Positions 34,546 through 44,114 of a DNA stretch of 64,000 nucleotides are shown piece by piece. The stretch lies in contig CM060846.1 in assembly GCA_030762175.1 (NCBI GenBank), positions 238,202,512 to 238,266,511 of the forward strand, given 5' to 3'. The translations under genes were made by a program, and so were the position numbers. The notes below the pieces were generated by a model, which saw only the letters and a list, made by a program, of their open reading frames with translations, had not been told where the DNA came from and searched no databases. How positions within the stretch are numbered: the stretch's first letter is position 1; each line of letters begins with the position of its first letter. This DNA is from Metallyticus violacea. Lineage: Eukaryota > Arthropoda > Insecta > Mantodea > Metallyticidae.

Positions 34546-35414
34546 GGTAACCTCTATCAGAAATAAGCCTATTCCCCTTTGAGATGCAGCGATGCCAAAT
34601 TGCTTTACTTCGAATAAGTAACATGTTGATGGTGACGTAGTTAATACAAAGAAAATCACTATAAAAAGAATAAACAAATAATTACTTTAAGCCAAGTAGT
34701 GCATCACCTCCTTATTAAATGCACATGCAAAACATAAAACTAGAAATTTAGGAACAATACATGAAAGTTTTCCATTTATTTTTTTAAGAAAAGTACAGAT
34801 ACGTTAATGAAATATAATTGAAATCTTAAAAGCTAACTCAGTTAAATAAGAAATAAACATTTCAGATATAATTTATAAATAAAGGCTTATTTTCTAAACT
34901 AGGGGTAAAAGGCATTAAGATAGGAAATGCAATGATTTTAAATGCTCTATTATATATTTATTAGTTCAACTAAATTTATAAATTTAACACAAATGAAGAT
35001 AATTTTGTTGCCACTTCATTATTTCCATGTTCTTTTATGTCCTCTTATAGCCATCATTCTTCTTCTTTTATAAAACACTGATCCAAATATTTGTATTTTA
35101 TTTTCCAGGCACTGAGTCCCTCGGCATTGCCAAAGTCTTTATTTCTACAGTTTATATTTTGTATTGTTTACAAGCGCTGGAAAAATACGTGTCACCATTC
35201 AGTCATTCATTGTCCCTTTAACTACATTGGGCTTATCACGAAATTAGTTGGTAGCTCATTTTGTTATAGCTAGAGCGACATTATTCATTTCAATTTTTGT
35301 CAGAGAGATTTTGTTCCTCATTAATCTTCTAGTGTTACCTGCTTTAGCACCTTTGCTGGCGGATTGCCTTATTTATGTAGTCGTCTTAATGTAACATATT
35401 TTTATAACGAAAAG
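34546..35414. other. AT-rich, no gene seen
   Basis: No structure recognised. The 60-codon frame at 35091-35273 has no motif. Confidence 0.5.
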
Positions 35415-35590
35415 GAATCAACGACGCGATAGTAAGGAAGTATCCAATCCACCATTTGCCTTCACGTCTAAGGGAAAAGAAAAACAGTGAAAAATCCCTA
35501 CTCAGGTTGGCCGGCACCAGGATCGAGCCCGGAATCACCTGATTATAAGTTTCAGGACTTTCTCTAAGTCAATTAGCTCAACCTATTAAA
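35415..35590 (-). mobile_element. tRNA-derived SINE head (local name SINE6)
   Basis: The minus strand reads AGGTTGAGCTAATTGACTTAG (A box region) and GGGCTCGATCCTGG (B box). A GCCGGCCAACCTGAGTAGGG block and TTAGACGTGAAGGCAAATGG follow. Only one copy is in the window, so the body end is a guess. It is not like the heads of SINE1 to SINE5. Confidence 0.5.
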
Positions 35591-35872
35591 TATAAAGTAA
35601 GCAATACCTACAGGTTTGCTCTATATCACGCCACTTAGGTCCAAGCTTAAAGAAGCATGCTTTCCTAAATGTTTCATTAGCATTGTGAAATCAAAAACAT
35701 CATGGTGGTTTGCTAGGTTACTATCAATGTATTTTCATGTTTTATGGACTCCTAGATGTAAAAAACCTATATTGTTTTTCTGGTTTCCTTTTCACAGCGG
35801 CGAGATCTTACAGATGGTTCTTAGAGAACAAACTGCTATCTGGGTGAGTGTGTTTATATATTATATATTAAT
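35591..35872. other. No gene seen
   Basis: AT-rich sequence that abuts the broken 5' edge of the mariner relic. A 96-codon frame at 35616-35906 has no motif. Confidence 0.5.
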
Positions 35873-36455
35873 ATGTTTTTTTGACGAGTATTGTGACAGG
35901 CGATAAAAGCTGGTTCCATCATTACGAGCCTGAAACAAAACGCCAGAGTATGGAATGGCATTTTTTGGATTCGCCATCGAAGAGGAAAGCGAAGACAGTG
36001 AGATCTGCTGGGAAGGTTATGGATAGCGTCTTCTTGGATGCACAGGATTGCAATCTGGTTGATTTTCTTGAACCTGGACAAACCACAAATGCTGACCGCA
36101 CTATCCAGACACTTTAGAAGCTCCGCTGTGCATTGCGCGATGAGCGCCCTGGAAAGAAGTTCATCCTGCAACAAGATAATGCGCGACCTCTCACTGCTCG
36201 TGTCACAATGGAGAAGATCAGAACATTTGGGTGGGAAACTCTTCCTCATCCTCCCTACAGTCCTTACTTGTCACTCTCCGACTACGATCTTTTGGTTCTG
36301 TTAAGGAACAGATGCGAGGCCAACACTACGAGAGGAAAGCAGTGCGTCAGTGTCTTCGTGCAGCTGGAATGGAGTTCTATCGTAAGGGTATTTTAAAACT
36401 TGTAGAACGATGGTAAAAATATGTGCAAAGGATTGGAGACTATGTTGAAAAGTGA
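35873..36455 (+). pseudogene. mariner transposase relic, catalytic domain nearly continuous
   Basis: It begins abruptly at FLTSIVTGDKSW, which holds the first catalytic Asp. It continues through KRKAKTVRSAGKVM, QQDNARPLTA (second Asp, about 36170) and YSPYLSLSDYDLL (third Asp, about 36280). Exactly 34 residues separate the second and third Asp, the DD34D spacing of mariner. One TAG (36115-36117) interrupts the frame. A one-base shift occurs just after the third Asp (about 36285-36300), then CLRAAGMEFYRKGILKLVERW continues. A TAA follows, and then the C-terminal signature RIGDYVEK and a final TGA. The N-terminal DNA-binding half is missing: the sequence upstream of FLTS is unrelated, so the copy is 5'-truncated. 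It is the best preserved mariner reading frame here, and not functional. Confidence 0.9.
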
Positions 36456-38778
36456 GAGAAAAGACTGCAGATTACCATGATGTACTTGGTTTATCCAAAA
36501 ATAAATATTAAGAGGTTTAAAAACTGTTTCTCACTACTTTCAGTATGATACTCGTAGAAATTCGATCCATTAGTGCAGGAGAACTGAACGATTTAAAATG
36601 GTAGTTTCTTAAAAAAATGCGAATTGTGTATCGCACAAAATGGGTGACTCTTCCATCATCTTCTGTGAGAAGCGCGAGTACAAAATACATTTGTTTTTAT
36701 TTGTAGTACTTAAATTTTAAAAATGAAGTATTGCGGCGCCGTGGATATTGCCAGTAAAAAATATCCACTTGCGAATGAGAGGTTTCACATTTGCCTCAGG
36801 TGAGTTGCTCATGCTTTCATGATCCAGAGTTTACAAAACTTGTTCGTCCTGCTTCAAAATCAACAGCTGATGATTTATACATTGCCATAGCAAAAGTTGT
36901 TGCTTTGGAGTCAGTACGTTCAAATGTTTTGGTTTTAAACTTATAACAAAAATGCCAGAAATCTCGACTCCACCCGAACCCAATTTTCTGTATTTTTACC
37001 TTGGATCTCCCAAAAGCCCCTATTTATCTTATTGACTAAGTGCATTAATTTAAATGTATCAGAAACAAATAAGTCAGCCAGATATCAAATTACATGGAAT
37101 TTATGTATTCTGATTTGTATTAATTTTTTTCTAAATTAATAGTTGCTTGTTTCAGAACTGTAAAAGACTTGTTGAAGTTGAAGAATATGAACTTTTGAAA
37201 TATGAATATGGTTTAAATGTTAAAACTCTTTAGTCTAAAGCTTTGAAAAAGAAAATAAAAAATGTGTATGACAATTACTAAACGGCCGCATTAAACATTC
37301 CGTTCTCTCTAAATAAGAACTACAATGTAACATCATACGAGAACACAATAGCACTTTTTAAAATAATAACAACTTAGTGGCACATTGTAAATGTAAACAC
37401 ATCCTACAAAGGTGTAAGACAAAATATAACTTTTAATAACCACTCACACATAACACAAATGTTGAAAGGAATAACTTCCTAATTAAACTTGTACAATTGT
37501 TGATTCGTGGGGATAGATACCATCTGAAAATTTTCAAAATGTCTGTGCAAACACATAGAACCCTTTGAGCTCTTGTAAATGCAACCCTTTGTCTTTTGCA
37601 GCTTGCAGAGGTTGTTTACATGAACTGAAATGCTCATATTTCCAATCTGGGAAATTTCTAACAGGTGCCTTAAAAGTCATGTTTTGATGGTATAGACAAT
37701 TTGCAGGTGGCCAACACAACATATGTATTAGACAAGATTTTTAACTTGAGAAGAAATTTAGATTGTTGTCTATTTCTGATGGTAGGAATGTTGTCAATGA
37801 TGTAGATGAAAATATATTACTTCTCCATGATAATTGATGTAACAATTTCTTCACAAACATTTACAGGGAAACTGAACGCAACACAAGCAAAAGTAAACAA
37901 CTTTCTTGTAGTGTGAATTCTTTGAACATATATTCAAAGGTTATTGTGGACATTTTGTTCTCTAGAAGTTATATTTTCATTGCCGTAACAATTTATGCTA
38001 ATAGATTATTTTTTCATAAGATGTGATAACATGCATACTTTTATTGATACTCTTATCAGAGGCAGTTTAAAATATCCTACAGAAACAACTGTGAACTTAG
38101 TAATACATTTGTCGTTGTAAATAAACATTGGAATTAGAATAGGAGAAAACATTTCTAAGCCTAAACATGATCTGACACTGCAAATTTATTTATCAACTGA
38201 AAATGGCTATTTTAAAACTAAAAGTAATGTGTTAAAAAAAAGTGGTAGCAATTTACCAAATTTTTACTTTTTTAAACAGGTGTGCAGGAAAATGTAATTT
38301 TTAGTTCAATGAATGAACATGACATTACAAGTATTCGCAACCTGATATTTTCTTTTATATAACGTTTAACTTTCAAAAAATGGAATCAGTTTGTACAATC
38401 TAATTTAGCCAAAGTTATTAATAATAAAAATTAATTGAAATTCCAGGATGTGTTAAACTGAAATATGTATTTTTAAAATATTTTTGTTTAGAATATTCCT
38501 CGAAAATATACTCGGTCAGCAATTTATTTTAAATTGGGAATTACTTGATTATTATTTAAAAGATTATTATAAACAATTGCGTTAATAATGCAAGTAACTA
38601 AGTCGATAACTTAAGATGAGAAGAGAGAGAAAGAGAGCTTATGTGATTGCCGAAACAAAAACATTTATTAATTTTTAAATAATTCTCATTAATTTGTATT
38701 GCCCCTTTACTTCTTGAGCTAACATTTCTGAATGTACATATATTTTCTTTTATACTACCTTACAATAACACACATATT
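36456..38778. other. AT-rich, no gene seen
   Basis: The sequence just after the mariner C-terminus (36456-36540) is likely its 3' untranslated part and end, but I could not pair an inverted repeat. The rest has no recognised features. Confidence 0.5.
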
Positions 38779-38789
38779 TTGAAATGTAT

Positions 38790-39085
38790 GTCGGTCCTGG
38801 TGGTGCAGTGGTAACCATACTTGCCTTCTAAACCCAAGTTCGCGGGTTCAAAACCGGCCAGGATCGATGGATTTTTTCGGGAGTAAAAATCCTAAGTATG
38901 ACTTTCTTCGGAAAGGAAGTAAAGCCGTGGGTCCCGTGTCGTACATTTACGGCACGAAAAAGAGCCTTAAGCCTGAAAGAAGAGGCCTCAGCAAAATTTG
39001 TCGGCCGTTTCACGCCCTGAATTGAATGGGACGCTGATGACCTGAGATGTTAAAGAGCGTCCGTAAATAAACAAATGAAAAAAAA
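38790..39085 (+). mobile_element. SINE2, full-length copy
   Basis: The tRNA-like head GGTCCTGGTGGTGCAGTGGT...CGCGGGTTCAAAACCGG resembles tRNA-Gly-type genes. The body has GATGGATTTTTTCGGGAG, AAAATCCTAAGTATG, GGTCCCGTGTCGTACATTTA, AAATTTGTCGGCCGTTTCAC and TGAATGGGACGCTGATGACC. The tail is AAATAAACAAATGAAAAAAAA. An 11-bp exact duplication, TTGAAATGTAT, flanks it (38779-38789 and 39086-39096). The 61-codon minus frame here is a by-product. Confidence 0.92.
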
Positions 39086-39096
39086 TTGAAATGTAT

Positions 39097-39584
39097 AACA
39101 CAATTGTAAGCCAAGAGTAAAAACAGTCGTGTTTAATAATCAATATTTCTGAATCAATATTTTAGTATTATTTCGTTAATATATGTTTCTTTTGTAAGCA
39201 TGAAGCACTGAAATCGGACGAAATAAATCTATTTACTTTGCACAGAGGAACAAGGCTGACGTCGCGTGTGAGGCATTATGCACGAGAGTGAAGAATAGTG
39301 GACTCAGATGGGATGGGGGAAAAGAGAACTGCCTGTCCCATAGCTTAATCAGTGAAGCAATTCTTAGCACTGTTCATTTGAAAATGTACCTATTTGAAAT
39401 TGAATTAATTGTAAACCTATTGTTAATTGGTTCGTTTGTCGACTCTATTCTTATATTTTTTTGTTGTTCACGCTGAAACTTTGCAATATTTGCTGTTATC
39501 TGTCGCTTTCTTTTGTGGAATCAGAGGAGCATTGTTAGTGGCATCTTCATGGCAGCAGTTGATCATTATTCTCTCAACAAATTC
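39097..39584. other. No gene seen
   Basis: Two overlapping plus frames (39288-39476 and 39427-39630), the second running into the next SINE2. No motifs. Confidence 0.5.
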
Positions 39585-39596
39585 TCTCCCTCTAAT

Positions 39597-39834
39597 CTCG
39601 GCCAGGACTGATGGATTTTTTCGGGCGTAAAAATCCTAAGTATGGGCTTCCTTCGGAAGGGAAGTAAAGCCTTAGGTCCCGTGTCGTACATTTACGGCAC
39701 GAAAAAGAACCTGAAGACTGAAAGAGAGGCCTCTGAGCAAAATTTGTCGGCCGTTTCACGCCCTGAATTGAATGGGACGCTGATGACCTGAGGTGTTAAA
39801 GAGCGTCCATAAATAAATAAATCGATAAAAAAAA
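39597..39834 (+). mobile_element. SINE2, 5'-truncated copy with exact duplication
   Basis: It starts in the SINE2 head-body junction (CTCGGCCAGGACTGATGG), lacks both Pol III boxes, and continues to the 3' end and an A-rich tail. A 12-bp exact duplication, TCTCCCTCTAAT, flanks it (39585-39596 and 39835-39846). The truncation with a clean duplication is a sign of premature termination during LINE-driven insertion. Confidence 0.9.
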
Positions 39835-39846
39835 TCTCCCTCTAAT

Positions 39847-40147
39847 GCCTATGCACTATGGCTCTCTTTCGGTGGAGGATGCGGAAAAACTACCAGTAAT
39901 AATATAAAAAAAAGTAATAACATTTGAATTGACAACACAAACCACAAGCAAAGTGCAACTAAGGAGCATGCCTAATGTTCGCTAAGAACGCGTGTATAGA
40001 ATTTGCATGAGAACACGCTAGGGGACATAGGTATATTTATCCCTTTCACGGAGAACCAGCAATACATGCGAACGGTAGCGAAGACTGCTCACTGGTTATG
40101 ATTGTAGTAGTAGCTGTTACTACCAATAATTTCTACTCTAAACATGA
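39847..40147. other. No gene seen
   Basis: Spacer before the tRNA-Ile-like relic; no motifs. Confidence 0.5.
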
Positions 40148-40220
40148 AACCCGTTAGCTCAGTAGGTTAGAGCGTCATGCTACTGATGTGAAGATTTAGG
40201 TTTTGATTCCCGTGCATATG
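40148..40220 (+). pseudogene. tRNA-Ile(AAU)-like pseudogene
   Basis: The sequence closely follows the tRNA-Ile(AAU) pattern: CCCGTTAGCTCAGTaGGTTAG, then AGCGTCaTGCTA. The anticodon stem still pairs (TCATG with TGTGA), but the loop reads CTACTGA, giving ACT in place of AAT. The T loop has one extra base (GGTTTTGATTCC instead of GGTTCGATCC). The 3' acceptor side (TGCATAT) no longer pairs with the 5' side (ACCCGTT). It is therefore a pseudogene or the head of a tRNA-derived retroposon leading into the array at 40.3 kb, and not a functional tRNA. Confidence 0.7.
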
Positions 40221-40269
40221 TAATTTTTACCCTTATTTGTAATATATTTTTTCTTTCACAATATTTTTT

Positions 40270-40770
40270 TTAACTGTCATAATTTTTCTATGCTGTTCTT
40301 AATGGAATAAATGTTACTTTTTCATAGGTTAGGTTAGGTTAGTTCAGTTAAACTTTAATAAAACATAATAGAACGTAAAAATAATATTTCTATGTAATAA
40401 CCCTTTTCTACACTATTCTTATTCCAATAAATATTAATTTTTATTACGTTCGGTTAGGTTAGTTTAATTTTAACAAAAACAATAGGAAAAACATAATATT
40501 ACTCCATATAACACTTTTCTACACTATTTTAATGAAATAAATGTTACTTTTTCATACGTTAGGTTAGGTTGGGTTAGGTTAGTTTAAGTTCAACAAAAAA
40601 ATAATAGAATATAAAAAAATAATATTACTCCAAAATGATACTTTCTAACTTATTACTTTTTTATCTTCATAACTTTTCTGCCCTATTATTCATCGCCTAA
40701 ATGTTACTTTTTAGGTTAGTTCAATTTGTTTAACAAAAATTAATGAAAAATAAAAAAGTTATATTCATAA
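40270..40770. repeat. Tandem array of four units bearing TTAGG-type pentamers
   Basis: Units begin with AATAAATGTTACTTTTT-type words at about 40306, 40426, 40536 and 40696, giving spacings of about 120, 110 and 160 bp. Each carries GGTTAGGTTAG-type blocks (40326-40342, 40449-40462, 40558-40582, 40711-40719), then a TTTAA..TTAACAAAAA..AATA stretch and a CACTTTTCTACACTATT-like word. The pentamer equals the (TTAGG)n arthropod telomere repeat but is present as short blocks only. Identity between units is moderate, so the array is not young. Confidence 0.8.
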
Positions 40771-41202
40771 TAACAGCGCTTCCATACGAAATGAAGGCAT
40801 CTGCTGGCTGCAGTGCCGAAAGGTAGGGGTCGGCTTTCTCCGCTACGGTTCGACTCGCAGCATGCGTTGCGTTCTCCGTGTAAGGGTAGGTTCTATTCTT
40901 TCCAATCGTGCATTGTCGAGTAGTTGAGTAGTGGAGTTTAGGGGTGAAATCTTAGGAACAGAGCGGGGCAGTTGTTTATGCTATTTACTCGCAGATCTCC
41001 GGGAGTTATACGATTAAATTTAATAGCGGAAAATTCAAAAAGATTATCCTGTGAGGACTACAGTTAGCATTTTGTTTGTATATAGGTTTTTTTTTTGGCA
41101 TTAGTAATTAATTTAATTTAACGTATATTAGCCTATTGAAAACCAGCCTACAATACATTCACTTGAAAGGAATATTACAAATTTCAAATTTTAAACATAA
41201 TT
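40771..41202. other. GC-richer patch, no gene seen
   Basis: From about 40780 to 41000 GC is clearly higher than in the flanks, and several CpGs occur (CTTTCTCCGCTACGGTTCG, GTTGCGTTCTCCG). No frame or known promoter element was recognised. It could be a promoter, a first non-coding exon or an old retroposon. Confidence 0.35.
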
Positions 41203-41252
41203 TATAATAATAATAATAATAATAATGATAATAATAATAATAATAATAATAA

Positions 41253-41283
<31 letters not shown>

Positions 41284-41285
41284 AA

Positions 41286-41321
<36 letters not shown>
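41203..41321. repeat. Compound trinucleotide microsatellite (TAA)n(AAG)n(ATG)n
   Basis: Three blocks abut: TAA/AAT with one GAT interruption (41203-41255), AAG (41254-41286), ATG (41285-41321). The poly-Ser/poly-Tyr minus-strand frame through it is not a gene. Confidence 0.97.
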
Positions 41322-42054
41322 ATATGCCATTTTAGTAGACATTTAATGAGAGTTGGCATGATTGAAAAATCGATATTTTCTCACGCTCGGGATCGCTTTC
41401 AGAGGCGATTTGCTCTGCTGCCGAAACATCTCTTTTGTAAGAATTAATATGCCGGGAACAAAAACAACTTCACTTAGAGGGTTGGCTTAATTTTTGACCA
41501 ATATTTTATATGGTCCGTTAAACTAGTAGTGGAGGCATCTCCAAACTCTGTCACATTAGTACAAGTTGTCGGATTTGGCGGTGCTGGTACTCTTATGTCG
41601 ATCCACTTTAAGCATTTCTAGTTTACCCACGTTTGACAAATTCGGCGAAAAGTAAGTTGCGTTTAATTATTGTAAAAACGATTTAAGCCTTATATCCTCT
41701 TCAACAATTAAAGACTTTACATCAATCAACAAGAAAAGACGTAAAGTGCAGTCTAAATACTTTTTCTTCTTTATTGTTGCGCCCATATACTGCAACATGG
41801 AGGCCACTTCATCAAGATGGTCCTTGCGGCTCCCGATCCATTAAATTGGATGTGCAGTCACCAATGAAATAAACCTTATGAAAGGTGTTTGTTATGCACT
41901 ATATGAGGGAAAAAACAAGATGTTCTGTGGCCAGCACGTATTCATGTGTTAAACTTTATTATTTTAAAAATATTCCTCTTTTAAAATATATCTGTGCTAT
42001 ATGAATAAAGTTGCCTGTTACAACCGTACTATTGCTTCCTTTGTCCACCATCCG
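41322..42054. other. No gene seen
   Basis: No repeat or coding signal recognised. Confidence 0.5.
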
Positions 42055-42990
42055 CAAAGGTGAAACTGCAAGGTGGTTCTCGAGACTCGCATTTAGAAGG
42101 TGTTGGGTTCAATTTACTTTATTTAGGGAAGCTCTTTAACAGCTCTAGTCATTAGTGTTACATTCAATTCAGAGTGTGAAAGGGTCTATATTTTGCTTAG
42201 AGGCCTTCCTTTCAGGCTTGAGGGTCTTTTCACCTGCTGTAAATATACAACATGGCAATAACGGCTTTGCTTCCCTTCTGAACTCTGAAGAAATTAAAAA
42301 AAATCCATCGACCCTGGCCGAGTTTGAGCCCGCGATCTTGGGAATACAAGGATACCGCTAGACCACCAGGGTCGATCCTGGGTTCAATTCCCTTGGAACC
42401 TGCCACCCTTACCTTGATTTTCTTTGTGGTTTGCCCTGGTCACTTATGCGGATGCTGAGATAGAAATTTACATTCCACGAATTTTCCGCTCTTCCGTTAC
42501 TTTTATTTTATTTCATAGCATCAGTTACAGTATTGCAAGCGTCAGGCGAGGCGGGATGGTGTCTTGTGGTGTGGCGGTGGCTTGCATCAGGGAAAGTTCC
42601 TGTTGGGTTCCGTCTGAACATAAGTCTATAGATGTAAAATTTATAATATAAACAGCTCGTATAAGGAAAATGAGGAAAGGGCGTTCTTTCCAATGCTTTA
42701 AGCACAATTCTCAATTCTTGGGAGGCCATGAGACACCTCGAGTGAGACCTTGGTTAAAACGGGATGGTTCTCGTGGGCTCTCCGGCTTCTGGGATTTATC
42801 ATCTATGGAAAAACGTTAGGGACCCCGCCTACGTCCTTGCATCGCCACCTCGGATTCCTGGCCACCCGGTGTATCCCCCATCTCATCTCTTCCTACTGGA
42901 GGTGTATGTACAATACGGCCATTTGCGACTGCGGTGCGAACTCCTCCTCCGTTGGATAGAGGAAGACGCCCCTGACAGTAGTTAAAAGAG
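42055..42990 (+). mobile_element. SINE3, longest copy, split by a SINE2
   Basis: The head is at 42055-42114 (GAGACTCGCATTTAGAAGGTG then GGGTTCAATT). The sequence resumes at 42379 with the same word, GGGTTCAATTCCCTTGGAACC. The body has GTGGTTTGCCCTGGTCACTTA, AATTTACATTCCACGAATTTTCC, TTCATAGCATCAGTTACAG, GTCTTGTGGTGTGGCGGTGG and, distally, AAAACGTTAGGGACCCCGCC and CCTGGCCACCCGG. Excluding the insertion it is roughly 650 bp, long for a SINE, so it may combine a SINE and a second repeat. Several opposite frames here are by-products. Confidence 0.78.
42115..42378 (-). mobile_element. SINE2 nested inside SINE3
   Basis: Reversed SINE2 from its tail (TTTATTTAGGGAAGCTCTTTAACAG) to its head (CTAGACCACCAGGGTCGATC). 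The SINE3 word TGGGTTCAATT is duplicated exactly at 42104-42114 and 42379-42389, giving an 11-bp target-site duplication. SINE2 therefore inserted into the B box of an existing SINE3. Confidence 0.92.
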
Positions 42991-43820
42991 GCATTAGCAG
43001 TATTGGATTCCACAGCATATGATATCATCCAATAAGACGACATGAGTAAAGTGCATATATAATTAACAAGTTTGTTGCCACATAAGTTAAAATAGGCGTG
43101 TTAAGTAAAACTTTGTGTTGTTAAGGGATATGAACATGTAAGACAGGCCTCACAGGGAAACGTATATGCCAGGACAACAGAACTTAAAAAATGTTTCATT
43201 AGTAAATTTGAACAAAGCATTCCCTTCCTTTGCATATAAGACCTCATGAAGAACTTCGTTAAGGCAATGAACAAAACTGAGAAGGTTTTACACACCTAAG
43301 AAGCCAGTTTCTAAACTTAGTGTAGCATAAACGAAAGAAAAAATATTCGTTGATCCCCAAAATCGGAAACATTTACAAGATTAGAAGTTGGTAATAAGTT
43401 AAATGTTAAGGAACAAGCATCTGGAAAACATTTAATGAAGAGATTTCTGAGAAATAATAAAGCAGAAAATTACCAACATTTGCTTTAAGAACTCCTCAGC
43501 AATTATCAATAGCTAGGATGTAGAATATCTCGGAAAATAATGTTTTCCCATCGCATCTGCATTTTATTGCCGAGAATTGATGAGCTGTAAGTGCTGCAAA
43601 AGAGAAGAGATTTCATTGGGACATTAAGAAAATGAAGCAGAGATAAAAATGAGGAGCACACACGTGAAGGACGACTATTTCTGATCTTTAGTTAGAGAAT
43701 GCAAACGCACTACAAGGGAAAGAAATGACACTGTAAAAATAGCTCTTTTTATAGCATGTTGCATTAGAGTTACAGATATGAGTTAAATCAGTATAGGCAT
43801 AGTTGACTATTCATTCCAAG
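42991..43820. other. No gene seen
   Basis: A 64-codon minus frame at 43101-43295 lacks motifs. No repeats recognised. Confidence 0.5.

Positions 43821-43859
<39 letters not shown>
43821..43859. repeat. (CA)n(TA)n microsatellite
   Basis: A short CA run followed by about 13 TA units, ending exactly where the long hairpin begins. Confidence 0.95.
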
Positions 43860-43860
<1 letters not shown>

Positions 43861-43863
<3 letters not shown>

Positions 43864-44114
43864 CTCATAAAAAACACTCAGAGTGCAATATAAAAAGGTT
43901 CACATAAAATTTCACACTAAAAACCGTAAAATTGAACACTAAAATCACACTATATTTCGAGCAGACGCTGCCTGCCAGAGCTCAGTTCATTTTCATCACG
44001 TGACCAAGAGCCAAGCTCGAAATATAGTGTGATTTTAGTGTTCAATTTTACGGTTTTTAGTGTGAAATTTTATGTGAACCTTTTTATATTGAACTCTGAG
44101 TGTTTTTTATGAGT
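43861..44114. repeat. Long inverted repeat (foldback hairpin), 99-bp arms
   Basis: The left arm 43864-43962 and right arm 44015-44113 are reverse complements at 98 of 99 positions; the one mismatch is C/A near 44093. The spacer is 52 bp (43963-44014) and contains CACGTG. The outer part has ACTCTGAGTGTTTTTTATGAG and its complement. No coding capacity. It could be a foldback/MITE-type DNA element, or, if transcribed, a source of a long double-stranded hairpin RNA. The arms are far more similar to each other than diverged repeats nearby, so they formed recently or are being homogenised. Confidence 0.95.

Noticed and set aside
40148..40220. Functional tRNA gene
   Set aside because: The acceptor stem does not pair, the T loop has an extra base, and the anticodon loop is altered relative to tRNA-Ile.
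40320..40760. True telomere
   Set aside because: The TTAGG blocks are only a few units long, interrupted, and embedded in a larger tandem unit far from any visible end.
41159..41359. Poly-Ser/poly-Tyr frame
   Set aside because: Translation of a compound trinucleotide microsatellite.
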